Below are positions 34,732-49,700 of a stretch of 64,000 nucleotides of DNA, one piece after another. This DNA is from Voacanga thouarsii (Eukaryota > Streptophyta > Magnoliopsida > Gentianales > Apocynaceae). Within the stretch, counting starts at the first letter, position 1; each line of letters starts with the position of its first letter. Under the pieces are notes generated by a model, which was not told the origin of the DNA, searched no databases, and was given only the letters and a program-made list of their open reading frames with translations. The stretch is taken from contig JANUWF010001659.1 of NCBI GenBank assembly GCA_026120185.1, forward strand, positions 1,612,001 to 1,676,000. The letters run 5' to 3'. Position numbers and translations under genes: made by a program.

Positions 34732-37700
34732 ATGGATTTCACGAGCTCCACCTCCTCCGCCTCAAGCTCCACCGCACAGGACGGCGTTTCTCAGGTAATC
34801 ATTATTGTTTGACCAGAAACTTTTTTTATTTTTATTTTTTTTAATTGATAGAGGAACGACGAGGGTAAATTTATTTGCATAAATTTTATGAATAAATTGA
34901 CTTCTTAAATTTTTATTCCTTGGAGGATGGTAATTCTTTTGATAATTCAAATACTGATGATTTTCTTCATTTGAACTTGGTTCTTCTGTTCTATTTACAT
35001 CACGAGATTGTATTAATATATGCGTACAACGTGCTTGAAGAAGTTGTCAATAGCTTGATTAATATCATTTAACAGTGCGATAATAGAACAATTCACTATA
35101 ATTCTTATTATATTCACTACTATTTATAAAATATATTTTTATCTTTCTTGCGGCAGGTTTTTTTTTTTTTTTTTTTGGTATTTTGGTGGCTTAGACATAT
35201 ATACTGGCAGTACTAATAATAAACTGGAAAAATGTGTAATGAATACGGGTTATTTGTGGATGCATGCCGTGGTCTTGTTTAGAATATTCCGTTAGCGGTC
35301 AAATAGTTGATAAAGGTGGACGGACATATATTTTGTTGGATTCTACCAATGCTCTCCATGTCTGTTGGCTAATCTTTTGGCCCTTTTGAGTGTTGTATGA
35401 CAGTTTTTAGCATCTAAGTCTGGTTTTACGTTCTAGGCAATAATTGGAGTGAGTTTGTTTCCTGTTGCTTGGCAAAAATTTTTGAAATAAATCTTTATTA
35501 CAGTAGTTGAATCAATTGCATTTGTCTCTTTTCTTGGAAACTGTTTGAATCATCCTTCATGGTGTTGGAGTCATGAGGCACATAATGATAGCCTAATGGT
35601 GAATTTATTGAATCATGTGTTTGTTGATAGCAAATGCTGTGACTTTCCCTCAGTGTAACCTGTTGTCCTGATCAAGCATCACAATTTTATTGGACTAGGC
35701 TTTTAGGAAATAGATTCTAATAGCTTTTGAAAAGTGAGAGGGCTTCAGAAGTCACTGGGTATACTGGTTTAATTTGTGAATAGGATGCCTTTTTCTTCTT
35801 TCCCTGCTGTGCCTTCAAAAGAACTTACCTTTTTTTTTTAAAATAAATTCTTTTAAGAAGTATTTATTTCATTTATTTTTGGTGGTTGCGCATAGGCCTT
35901 CAAATAATTTTTTATGAGCTTGTGAAGATAGAAATTTGGGAACGTTTGAAGAAGGAAACAAGGAAATGGCTTGTTCTGATGCACTTGGTTTGCAGTGTTT
36001 TAGTTATGCTAAATGGGGTAAAAACAAGAAGATCTTTAGATCAGTACACATCACTGGGTTTATTGTAGTATAGTTGTCACTCTTCTGTTATGGTAGTATT
36101 CCTTTTTTTTTTTAATGCATTAATACTTCAATTTTTGGATATATGTAAATATACCACAAAATATGTCATTGTAATAATTTCTTTCTTTAGGAAGATTTCT
36201 CCTTGACTTTTGTATTTCTTTGTTCTCTACCCAGGTACTCCAATTCCATCTAAATATATTGATCCTTTGTGTTTTAAGATACGGTTCCTTTTGTCATATT
36301 TTTGGGGTCCCAAATAAATCTAGAATTGAATAGCAACTTCCCCTAGGAATTTGGTAGTCTTTTAATGAGAAAGACTAGGATTTTTGTGCATGTGTCGTTT
36401 AAGGCACCTTTACTCTGGTTGGCAGTATACTTCGGGTTGGTTATTATATCATAGGCACTAGGAAGAAAAAACTAGAAAACTAAGAAAGTGCCTTCTTATC
36501 AATGAGCAAAGGGAATGCACAAAATTAGAGGAGATGCAAAAAGTAATTGTTTATTTGGGAAAAGGAAAAGAGTACCTATTCTTTTCCAGACTTTGTATCT
36601 CCAAGGGGCTTCCATGAGAAATCCATAATTTGTTTTCAATCAGTAAAATGGGGGGTTTAATATCTTATATGCCTTATACGATTAATCCTATTCTTTTATA
36701 ATCTGTACGCAGCAAAAGTGGAAGTCTGGTGTTGAGTTTGCTTGCTGTCAAAGTGACTTGTTTTAACATATTTTCATTCATTGCATCTCGTATGGCATGT
36801 GCAAGTCAAAATATATCTCTAAGTTAAGCTATTATTTGCTAAACCTCTTTGACACAGAAAAAGGACTACTTTGGCTACATTAAGCTTACCTCTAGAATAA
36901 TAGTAAAATGAAAGAGGTATATATTCCTTCAAAAGGGAAATCAGTGGATAAAAAATTTCTTGTGTACATGTATGATTGTAATCTGTGTGTGATACGACTA
37001 ATCATGTTCTTATTAGCGTTAGGTATCGAGGATATATTTGAGTTTTCTCCTTAGGACACTCTTCTCTCCATCCCTCTCTTTTCCTGTGCAGAAACAAAAG
37101 AAAAGAAATTTATGAGGCACGGAATTGTAACACATAATCATCTGTCAATATGCAGGGGGAGCATTATGTGTTACCGGTTGGGGAGGAACATGAGACAACT
37201 TGTTGGGGCTGTGGAATCCATCTACTTGTTTCACCTTTTGCACCTATTTTCAAATGTGGCTGGTGTGGAGCTATAACTAACAAAAATTCAATGAAATGTG
37301 ACAACAAATACTATAAGTGGAGACGCTTGCGAGACCGATGCTTTGTTGGTGTCCTCCTCCTATTCATGCTCTTCATAATATGTAAGCAGCCAACACTCAA
37401 CATATATTGTCATGAATATGTTACATTTCATATTCTGAGATCAGTTTTATCTTGATGGCAAACTTGTGCTCAGTCCTATTTGGACATTTATGCACTTAAG
37501 TCACTTAATTTTGTCGAGGCTTGCAGATGTCTTTCCATTGCAATGGTGGAGATTTCTAAAAGCATTATGTTTATTTTGTATTCGAGCCTGTCTATGCTGG
37601 GCCCACATCAATGTATGAATTTAGTTGGATGTACAAGGCTTCAATCATGGTCTTCATGTAGTTGATGTTCATGGAAGTGATCATATTGAACAATCAACCT

Positions 37701-40700
37701 TGGTTTGGTGTTGTCTCAGGTGCTGGGTTACTGTATTGAGGATTCATAGTTTCTAAAGCAGAACACGAAAGGGTCCAAGATTTTGAAAGTTCTAAGTTAA
37801 GCAGTTATTCTAAAATCTAGCCTTTTTAGTCTTGAATATTCTAGTTTATGAGTCAAGAGTTTAGTTCGGTTTATTGGTTTTTCAAGGGATTTAAGTAATT
37901 TTACACACACAGAGTAAATTCGTAGTTTCTCTAGTTATTTCTTTTGGGAATTCTAAGTTGTGTTGGTTTAGTTGATTTGAGTCTCTTTATTATTATTATT
38001 ATTACAGGTTTAGGATATTATGCCCTTTAAGAGTCTAGGATATTATCTAGGATATTATGTCCTTTAAGAGTAAGTCCTGGTTAGATTAGGATTTGTTTGT
38101 TAGTCTATATATAGAGTTCTTGAATTACTAATATATGGTTGTTTTATTCAATTAATAAGCAGTTTGCAGAATGCTCTCTCTAATGATTGGTTGTGTGATG
38201 CAAGTGCAACAATTTATAGTCCTAGATCTAAAGCCTAGAGTTCTTCTACTGTCATAGCAATGCTAAGGGGCCTTCTCTCTTTATTCTATAGTTGCATTTT
38301 CTTGTTATTCAGCATTATTTACTGCCTGGTTTCTTCTCTATAACTTAGCAGGATTTTGTGAAGTCTTTGTAGGCAGCTTAAGTGAGTTTGTACTGCATCA
38401 GTTTCCCCAACCAAAATCTTAAAGTGCCTAAAATAAAAAATCTTAAAGTGCCTAAAATCAAGTCGGGCATTATTCATAATTTATATTATAGAGATCTTCC
38501 TGGAACTTTAGAACAAGTATTGAGAACTTATTTTGTTAAAGGAATGAAGAAGAAAAGAGAGAAAAGGGGGGGAGGATAAAAAAAAAAGTTTCCAGTTAGA
38601 ATAAAAGAATTTCATTCAAATGTCAGTATAGACAGCAATGGTTGGGCTCATAATCTCCTGATATTAAGCATTTAATTTCTTAAATTCGGCAGTGAGGTCA
38701 ATGAACAGCCATGAGTTCTAGAACAGATTTCAAATGGCTTTTTTTTTTTATACATAATTTCTAAATTATTTTTATTTTCTAACTAAAATGACCACAAATA
38801 TACAAATTGCATGTAATGTCCTGATTCTCTGGCACACAGAAGCATAATTCATGTTGCATTCCTTTTTCTTTGCTGTGAAACAGTGAATGAATGTCTTCGG
38901 AAGTACCCTATATACTTGGTAGTTAATAAAGGATGAAAAGCATGTTGAATAATACTCTTGGCATAAACAAGGATAATTTTGAAAGAAATTGATTAGCTGA
39001 AATATTCCTGGTGTTCCATTTAAAGCTTGCTTGAAATGAAATCTTAAAGGTTCTTCAGTTCTTTTGGTCATTATTTTTTCTCTAGAAGACAATGAAATGG
39101 GTGATGCGGGAGAAGTGATGTTTCTTGCATTGAAGAGTAGTGGTAACAACTTGAGCAGAAATTTGAGAAGTAGAAGAAGAAATTAAGGGAATGAGCACCT
39201 TTGGTGGAAGAAGAAGAAGATATTCTGATGATATAAAGAGAATATGGAGTATCTCTAGTCAAATAATTTAGAACCTGAGTCATAAAATGTCCATTTCCTT
39301 TACATTTTGATGCTTTAGTTCTGGGCCTTCGAGTTTAGAGATCAAATTATTATGAGAACTTGAAGTAGAATGATTGAATTAATTTGGCTCTTCCAATCTG
39401 GGATTAGTTGATTTGTGGCTTACTTCCATCTTATATTCAGCTACCATTTGATCTTTTTTGCATTAGAAATCACCACCAGTAGCCACATGATGGAACTTCT
39501 GTGTCTTCAATACTTGCATTGTTTATTCTTTCAGTATGAATTGAAGATGAAACTCTTGCCTTGTAATTTGGAAGGGCACAAGTGTCACAACATAGTTTGT
39601 TTCATTTGCTCAAAGTTATAATTTCACTTATGCCTGTCCTAAAATTTGTTGTTTATCAATCCTCTATAAATAGGCACCAACATTACCTATTGCGTTTACT
39701 CAAAGTTATGACTTCACTCATGCCTGTGTTGAAATTTGATTATTTGTCAATCCTCTATAAATAGGAACCAACATTACTTCTTGCGTTTGCTCAAAGTTAT
39801 GACTTCACTCATGCTTGTCTTGAAATTTGATTGTTCTTCAATCCACTACATGATGGAACTTCTTTGGTCTTCAATACTCGCATTAATGAAACTTTTGGCT
39901 TGTAATTTGGGAGGGCAAAGTGGCACAACATAGCTTGTTTCATTAGCTCAATAGTATACCTTCACTCCTATGGTGAAATGGCAAAATTCTTGTAGGATAT
40001 AGTGTAATATTTTGGGGTGTATCCACAACCTCATTTAGGTGTGACTCCATATAGAAAAGAGGTCAATTTCAAAAAGCTAATCTTCTTAAAATTAGGGCAT
40101 TATATTAATTAAGTTCCTCAAAAGTTGATCATCTTGAATTAAGTTTTTAAAATTAAACATTTGTTTCTATTAAACCCTTTTGGCAGATCATTAACAAAAG
40201 GCTCTCTAAAAAGACATGATAAAAGATATTTCAACTGGAATGGGATTAAAACCATTCATAAAAAAATTACGAGTAGTAGAAATCTTGCTGTGCTTACCAA
40301 GTAGATCTCCTCAACAAAAGAAATAAAAGATATTGACACAAAATATTAGAGGGGAAAGAGGATTTTGAATTTCGTACTTTTATGAATTAACATTACACAC
40401 TATTATATAATAGATTACCAGAGACAAAAAGGGATAGCAAATCACTCATAACTGGAAAGCTATCTAATCAAATCTCTCAATGTAAGGAATTTCAAACTGA
40501 TCTTCCTAATATACTTACAACTCATTCTCGTAGTCAATGTGCAGCTCATTGACATCTAACATCTCATTTACACCTCGACACTCCCCCTCAAGTTGAGGAA
40601 TAGATGTCTTTCATTCCTAGCTTGAAAACAAGATCATGGAAACTTGAACTGTTCAGCCTTTTTGTTAAAACATCAGCTAATTGATTTTCTGATGGAACAT

Positions 40701-43700
40701 AGGACATACATATTAACCTTTCAATTTTTATTTAACAAAATGTCGATCACTTTCAATATGCTTTGTCCTATCGCGTTGTATAAGATTGTGAGCAATTTTG
40801 ATAGCTAAATCATTGTCATAATAGAGCTTCATAGGACCTTCCCATTTGACTCTCAGATCATATAGGATAATCTTCAGCTAGAGTAGTTTGCATAGTTCTT
40901 GAGCAATAGTCCTAAATTCTGATTCTATGACCTTACCACCGCATTCTGCTTCTTTCTCCTCCATGTTAACCGATTATCTTCAAGAAACGTACAATATCTC
41001 CGGTTGATCTTCTATCTACAAGGGAACCTACGTAGTCAATGTTAGTGTAAGCTTCTTTGGTCAGAGGATTATTCTTTTTGAACAAAATCCATTTCCCTGA
41101 AGTGCAGCACCCTATAAGCTGCTTGAAGATGAAGTTATCTTGGATTATGCATGAATCAACTGATTACACTCACCAAGGATGCTATGTTTAGCTAAGTGTG
41201 AGTAAGGTATATAAGTCTGCTGACCAACCTCTGATACATTCTTTTATCAATAGTTGGTTTTTCTTTAGCTTCTCCCAACTTAACTGTTCTACACCCAATC
41301 TTCCCTATTTCTGTAAACAAATCAGTTATATACTTTTGATAAGATATGAAGTTCGCTTGTATGGAATATGTCACCTTAATACCAGGGAAGTACTTTAGTT
41401 TCACTAGTTCCTTTATCTTAAACTCTTTTACCATTCTCTACTTCAGTTCATGTTTCTTTATCATCATTTCCAGTCACTATGATGTTATTAACATAGACTA
41501 GAAGAGTAGTCACTTTCCCTGCAGCCAAATGCTTAATGAAGAAAGTGTGGTTACCTTGGCGTTGTTTATACTTGTGAAAAACACATGTGATTAGTTGCAT
41601 AATTAGCTATATACTTGAATTCTAAGATGATTTTCTTATATTGAATCAATAGAATACAACCACTATTTATGTACAACTACAGACATCTGAAAAAGGAAAA
41701 TATCACTTAATCAATCTCCAACAAATCAGCTAGAGATTACATATCAATTAGGATCTCTACAAAACAGGAAACCTCCTAATTAATTTGCACAAAATCAAAA
41801 CAAATAAAATCTTTCCATAATTTGGCAGAATCAAATAAAATCTTTCCATAATTTAACACTCTCCCTCAAGTTGGTAAATGAATATCCTTCATTCCAAGCT
41901 TGCTAACATTATCTTGAAACACAGTACTTGGTAAACCCTTTGTGAGAATGTCTGCTTATTGATCCTTAATAGACACGAATGAAGTACAAATGTGTCTGCT
42001 ATTACGCTTTTTCTTGATAAAATGTTTGTCCGCTTCAATATGCTTTGTTCGATCATGCTGCACCGTGTTATGAGCAGTGCTGATGGCTGACTTCTTGTCA
42101 TAGTATACCTCATTGGACCTTCCTATTTTATCTTTAAATCATCAAGGATTATCTTCAACAATAATAGCTTGCAGATTCCCATTGCCATTGATCTAAACTC
42201 GGATTCAACACTTAACTTTGCCATTACATTCTGCTTCTTACTCCATGTTACTAGATTTCCTCCTAAAAATGTCCAATAAAAATGTCCAATAACCTGAAGG
42301 AAAGAATGTTACACTGCACTTGGAGTCATCTGTGAGTTTCTTGATGGAAATAAGGTTGCAAATAGTTTTGGGACTTGAAGGACACTTTTAAGTGTGAGGT
42401 GGTCATTAATCCGAATATCCCCTTGCCCTGCTATTGTTTTGGTTGATCCATTTACTACTGTAATTTTTCGACTGATTGAACAAGGAGTATAGGTAGAAAA
42501 AAGTTTGGAAGAACAAGTCATATGATCGGTGGCTCCTGAGTCTATTACCCACAAATTTTGAGAAATCTTATCCAAGACATTAGTAGCACAAGAAGAAGAA
42601 GAAATACCTGAAAACGCTAGAGAACAAGTACCTGTTGTAGGAGACTTTTCCAGGGTTTCAAGGAAGAGTTTAAACCTCTCAATTTCCTCCTTGTTAAATT
42701 CAGATAGGCTGCCTTTGTCTCTATCAAATTCAGTGCTCGCTACATGTGCTTGTCTTCTCACATTTGTACTTCGGTTTGGTTTGCCATGGAGTTTCCAACA
42801 TTGATCCTTGGTATGTCGATGCTTGTTATAGTGTGTGCCAAAAGAGAATCACGGCTAGAGGTTTTAGACAGGCTATTTTGGATATTAGATTGGTTGGAAT
42901 CTTTTGAAACTGTTGTGCTGGACTCTCTTACAATCACTGCCTTGGTTAAAAGTGCAGAGTTGCTTCCTTTGTGCGAATCTACCATGACACTCCGTCGTCC
43001 TTCTTCAGCCCGGATGATTGAGATTGTCTCATTCAAAGAGGGCAGCTCTTCTTTTCCCAAAATCTGCACTCTAACAGCATCAAAATCAATGTTAAGATCT
43101 GCAAGAAATTCAAAAATACATTCTTTTTCAATAAATCTCTTCAAAATCATAGAATCTTCAGTGTTGCGCATCTCAATGCATTGATAGGGGTCCAATTCCT
43201 GCCACAAACTCTGTAGTAAGCTTAGTATTCAGTAAAAGTTCAAGTCCCCTATTTGGTTGCTGAAATCCTTATCTTGATTTTGTAAATCTGGGCAGCATCA
43301 TGGACCTTTGAATATGTTTGTCGGATAGCATCCCAAATCTCCTTGGCGGTTCCGAGAAATATAACCGTATTGCTAATCTCTGGTTGCATCGAATTGCATA
43401 GCCATGACATCACCATTGAATCCTGTTCATCCCACGCTATAAATTTGGGATCTTCTTTTGAAGGACCCGCGCCAATCAAATGGCTGATTTTCCCCTTGCC
43501 CTTCAAGAATATGCGAACGAGCTGTGGCAGGAAACATGCATCACCTAGTAATGGAATGCCTAGTATCCGAGCAACCAGCCCAAGCAGCATCGCTATATGC
43601 CACCAAATGGATAGGAGAATTGGCAGCAAAGAAAAGACAATGAGAGGAAGTGCCCTTTAAATAACGAATAATGCGGCAAACAATGGCTACATGAAGGTGC

Positions 43701-46700
43701 CGAGGCTCCTGCATGAATTGACTAACTTGTTGAATAGCAAAGGAAAAATCAGGCCAAGTAATAGTGAGATAGTTTAGACTGCCCACCAACTGCATATAGA
43801 GAGAAGGATCAGAGACAAAATCACCTTCATCACAATGATATTTAACATTGACTTCCAAGGGGGTATCAATAGAATGACCATGTTGGAGGCCAGCCAAGGC
43901 AATTAAGCCTTAGGTGTATTTATGCTGGTGTAACATGTAAGAAGATTCTGGCTGAAGTAGATTGCACTTTGAGTCCCAAACAATACTATAAAGGGCCTAA
44001 GTCCTTCATATGAAAGGAATGCTGAAGTTGCTGCAGAAGCTGATATACCAATTCAGAGTCAGTCCCGGTTATAACAATATCATCAACATAGACCAAAAGT
44101 TAAAAAAGGCCTGTATAAGTCCTATGAAGAAACAAAGAGGAGTCATACTGGCTTTGAACAAAGGAGAAGCGAATGAGTGTAGAACGGAACATAACAAACT
44201 AAGCATGTGGAGCTTGTTTCAAACCATAAAAGCACTGTTTTAGCTTACAAACACCAGGAGAAGGTGTGGAAAACAACCTTAAGGGTGGAGTCATATAGAT
44301 TTCTTCGTTAAGATCGCCATGTAGAAAGGCATTCTTGGCATCCATCTATTGCAATGGCTAGTCCTTAGAAGTAGCAAGAGCGAGAACAATGCGAGCCGTT
44401 GTCATCTTTGCTATAGGAGTAAAAGTCTCCTCATAATCGATCCCATACTCCTGCCGATTACCAAGAGCCACTAAGCTTGCTTTATTTTTGTCAGGGAGCC
44501 ATCCAATCGCAATTTAAGAGAATACACCCATTTATAACCAAGGGGCTTAACACCGGCAGGACAAGGAACAATATCCTACATATGATTCTCTTGAAGAGCT
44601 TGAAGTTCTTCATTCATGGCTTTTACCCAGCACTCTAGTTTAGCTGCCTAGTAATAGGAGGTATTAGTGGCTAAGCAACCCCTACTTTGAGTCACATGTT
44701 TGATGTACCTTTAGTTGAGTATTATATTTATAATGATAGAAATGGATCAAAATTCATATTTCCCCTCCCCCACCCCCCTCACAAGGTACACAAGAATAGT
44801 TTAATGAAGGTTCTTTATTCTAGTTCTTTTTCTTTGGATGTTTTTGTCTGGTGTTCTGCAGCATGTTTTTTCAGTTGTCTTTTGTTACTTTTGGCTATCA
44901 TGCCATTAGTTTGTTTTGGAAATAGAGAGAGGTTTGGACAATTTAGAATTGGTAATTACATGTTGGACTGATTAGTTGGACCATAAGTTTTGTCAGCTTT
45001 AACCAGGTACACTGATGAGATATTAAGCTGAATATTATAATGTAAGCCAGCAAGTAAGTCAGCACGTATTCTTGCCTAATGCAAAAAGCTGCATCTACGG
45101 TATTGCTATGGTCCTGTTGCCTGGCAGTATTTGTGGCATGTCCTACTTTCTTGGATGAACAATCGAAATGTGATTTTTTGTATAGCAATTGTGAATCAAT
45201 CTCAAAGGTTGGGTTATGTATTATCACTAGTTAGAGAAAAGATTGCACCACATAACTAACACCATAAACGATTGTCACTAGGATAATGGCTCTGCTCTTA
45301 TTCTTTTCCTTTTCTAATTTGACTTTCTGAGCTTATTAGCTCATATCATTCTTAAACTTGTTTTGCTGGTAGTGCAGGTGGTGGTGTCTGGGCAGTCTAT
45401 CCTATTGTATTTTCCATCAGTTTCTTTTCTGGTGTTTTTCACTCCATTGTAACAGCAATTTTGTCAGTGTCTACCTTATCTACATTTAGCTTTGCAGCAT
45501 TCCGCACTGCTGGTGCTCCTCCAAGGATTGAATGGGGTAGCTATCCTGCAGTGGGAAAAGGTGGGCTTGAGAACTATACCTTCTGCCAGTACTGTTCAAG
45601 ACCCAAATCACCTAGAGCACATCATTGCCGTTCATGTGGAATGTGCGTATTGGACATGGATCATCACTGCCCATTTGTGAGTATCTATTGCCTGTTTAAG
45701 CTTTGAAGCAAAAAGATAAAATTAAAAATAGAATCAGGTTTGTGCCTCAAGTACATTTGGTGCTTGAACTTTTTGTGCAAAGATTTTAATCTCATCTGCT
45801 ATAAGAAAGACTCATGTAAATGCTTAAAAAATCTGGGACTCTAGTCTTTATGACATCAAACTTTAATTTGCATCTCAGCGTATTCGGTCAATTTGTAAAA
45901 AGAGGAAAAGGACTTCTGGAAATATAAGACTGCCTTAGTTAGGCTTAATTTTTTCTGCCTCTGCCATTTGTTTGTGCAGTGTGAGAAAGCTTGTATCTTT
46001 GAGGCTAATTCTTTTGTGCGTTTTTTGAATTCCTGTAGTATTAGATGCATATCTTGACCATTTAGGCATCTTTTTGGTTCCGTTTTGTACATATCTATTA
46101 ATGGATGCTTCCTCTTGGTGCAATATATTGGGAGCCATCTTTACAATAAAGAAAGAAACTTTAATTACTTTTGAAATGTGAGAAATCATTTTGAATATTT
46201 TTGAACCTTAAAATTGGACTGAAACTTATTATATTTGAGTTCAGTACTTAGTTAATATAGTCTAACTTGCATCAAAAGAATGATGGATATTCTGAAATAT
46301 AAAACAAAATACATCTCTGTGAGCTCCAATATGGGTATTGGTTTTTAAGGTGTTTTTACATTACCATTGGAAATTCAGTGTCAGTTTGAGATGTCACCGA
46401 GTTTTATGCAGAAGAAAATGGAACTATATTATTTCCAGATGTCATTGCCACTGGAGGTTTTTGTGCCTTTAATTGGTGATACAATTAGATCTTTCTTCCT
46501 TTCTTCTTACCGTTGTTGTCCTATGATTACTCCCTCGTCCCAAATTATCTGTCTTGTTTCTAGTTTAGTTTTTGTGTTAAATTATCTGTCTTGTTAGGAA
46601 ATTAAGATTTAACATACCAAATTTGTCCCCATTTAATAATACTTTATCTCCCAAACATATTAAACAATTTTTTTCTCAACAAGCTGATCTCATTTAAATA

Positions 46701-49700
46701 ACAGGAGAGAGAAGCAATTTGGAGTACATTAAATTTTTGAAATTTGAGTACTTCTTAATAAATAGAGAGAGAATAAATTAAAAGGGTAAAAATAGAAGTA
46801 AAAGTTTAATTAACTAAAAAACTTATCTTAATACCCGAGTAATTGGTTAAGTACGACAGATAATTTGGGACGAAGGGAGTACAGTCTTTGTCCTTGATTT
46901 GGGGCCACTTGCTAATTGCATTTTTGTTAGATAAAAGAAGAAATTATACCAATGAGAAGAAGAATACAAGAATGAAAATGAGGTATCCTCAAGAAAGTGA
47001 ACTTTAAAATTTAAAAAAAAAAAAAAGACAGAAATAATGGACTGAATGAATTCTGCATTAATGTTGCATAGGATTTTAAAGATCCTTTCTAAGGTACATA
47101 TATGGTAACTAGCCTCCCTGATAAAAAAAGAGAACTAAACTATCCTTTTGGAGAAAATTTTTACTGCCACTGCTGCACCATGTCATCACCCTAGTGTGGT
47201 GCAGCAATCCAATCTCTACCATTGCCAAATCAGCAGTCTCGCTTGGACAGCTGCTAGGTTAGTAACCCCAATGCTGTTGCCTTTCTCTGCTCATCTCCAT
47301 CCATCCAAAGAACCTAAATCTGCTCTTCTCTGCTCATCTCTGCTAGGAGTGCCAAAAGAGGGCAAGTAATGTAGAGGGAGTGTATATTCATTGACAAACA
47401 AGAAGGTCAAGCTGTTCATTTAAAGCTAGGCTAATGTTAGAACCATCGCTGAGGTATATGACAAATATAACTATACCCCAATATGTATATAGTAGCATTT
47501 ACACCTGTTCTTCTTGAGAAGGGGCTCTGGAAATATAGTGAACAAATGAAAATGAAAAAGGAAATTAGCCTAGTCAGTCCCTGAACTATTTTTATTTGAA
47601 GATGGTTGTCTTTTTCCGGGGGGGAAAAAAAAAGAATGCTGTAACAAGGTTTGCCAAGTTAGTGTTGTTGACCACGCCTGTGGTGGATTTTGGGCAAAGC
47701 TGAGCATACTTCTATCACATGACAAATTATAAGGGTAGTTTTTATTTTTATTTTTATTTTTTCTTATTAAGAATTGCTTTCCCTTGAACTTTTAAGATTA
47801 AACTGCAAAATTTCAAAGGCAAAAGTGGAATTTTTACCAGAGTCCAGGGCCCCACTTGTGAACCAGATTCACCATCAAAAGGCCATGTGTCCTTTTTTAC
47901 CTGATGTCTTGCTATTCACTTTCCATCTACACCTTCTTTCTTTCTGATGCGAGCTCCTTGGGGTTGATTTTTTAAGTGAATTTCGTGGCTAGAATTAGGA
48001 AAAAAATCAAAATCCTTTTAGAGACCCAAATTAGTGATTTTACTCACACACCCAATTCAAATACTAGAATCCTAGGCCACATAGAGAACCTAGAACATTA
48101 GAAATAGGAACCAAGTCTTCCAAACTACTCCTAATAACCCTTGATTCAGCTAGAAAATCAAGAACAAGTTGAAGAAGGGATTTAGGCAGCCAAGATTAAC
48201 TCCTACTCAAGAACCTAAGGAAAACTAGTTCCTAATACCTTATTTGGGTGGCTAATTTGATCTATCCTTGTAGGTTTATAGATTCAATTCATAGGTAAGG
48301 AATGAAAACCTAAGAATGGTTTTGGCCTTCATGGAAGAACCTTCAAAGAACTCTCTCAAGATTGTCTTTTGATTTCAAAATATAATATCCAACTTGTGTT
48401 TACAATGAAATAAAAGGGGGTATATATAGAGCCCCAACCCTAACCTTAGTCAAAGAAAGCTTAAAAACAAATTAATTTGGTATTAAAAGACCTTATATTT
48501 CGTGGACAAAATAAAAATGGCTGAAACTAACTTGGGACAAAACAAAATAAGTGTTTAGGAGCTGGGCCTTGCATAGGAGCTGCACGGTCATGCCGGAGTC
48601 GGGCCTTTTCAAATTGGCTTGTATACGGGCAGCTGTACGGCCGTGCACAAAGGCATGGCTTGGTGCACGGCCGTGTATCTGGCCGTGCACCCCAATTGCT
48701 GGGAGTTCTTGATTCTGCGATTTGCACGGCTTGGTGCACACCCATGCATTCAAGCCATGCAGCCCCTGTTTCTGCACTCCTTGATTTCCTCCTTGTTGCC
48801 ATGGATGTCCTAGGCCCTCCATATGAGTTTTGTAACAATTTGGCCTTCCTTTTGGCATCCATCTCTTGACAATCCTCTTGATCCTTTGCTTGTGCTCTTG
48901 GAAATCTCCTTGGATGTCTCTTGGGTTTTGTTGATCCCCAAGGATGCTTAATTGGTGCCTTAGCTCTCCATCCCCCTTCTTTAGTTGTTCCTTTATTCTT
49001 GGATGGATTCCTATCACTTTTCCTCCTCTCTTTCACATTATACATTGATCTGCCGCCCTAAGGTTGTTGGCCAAACCTTCCCTATGGTTGGTGTACCAAA
49101 GATGGTTTTTAGTATACTAGTGATAACTTTCGGGGTTCCATAACAGGTTTTGGTATACTGGTGATAAAAATAAAGTGTACCATAATCAAACACTAAACTT
49201 TGTCACTAGTAAATCGGATACTATCTTTGTATGCCTTTCACTACGTTCTATAACAAAGTTGTAGACCAGTTGGCCAACCTGGGAAGCTCGTCTTCATCTC
49301 TTTTTCCTTTTAACACTTGTGACTCTTTGTCACATGAGGCTAGAGGCTTTTGTACCATAGATAGGCTCCAGATGCCATCTCTTCGTGTAAAGAACTTGTA
49401 AACATTTTTTAATGAATAAAACAAGTTGGGGTCTGCCTAATCCCTCATTGATCTGGTGATTTTATGGCACCCCCTGCCCCAATCCACAACCCAAAAAAAA
49501 AAAAATCCCTTAAGGCGCTAAAACCATTTCACATAGTAGACATGCGGCTTAGGAAAGGGCTAAGCATGTTTACAGTAATTTTGAACTTTCTTGGTGAATT
49601 TAGTTCACAAGTGGGGCCTTGGACTAAGTTCACCTTAGAATATCCCAAGGGAAATAATATTTTTGGATGGGGATACCCTTTTAAATTTGGTCAATTGAGA

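Noticed and set aside
34563..34844. Short frames across the MULE/acyltransferase junction
   Set aside because: They span the inverted repeat and overlap exon 1 in other frames; no motif.
42744..43660. Plus-strand frames opposite copia B (146 and 105 codons)
   Set aside because: They are antisense shadows of the gag frames read on the minus strand.
48493..49045. Two overlapping minus-strand frames of over 170 codons
   Set aside because: They overlap in different frames in a GC-rich LTR-like block and match no family I know; at most one could be coding and neither shows motifs.
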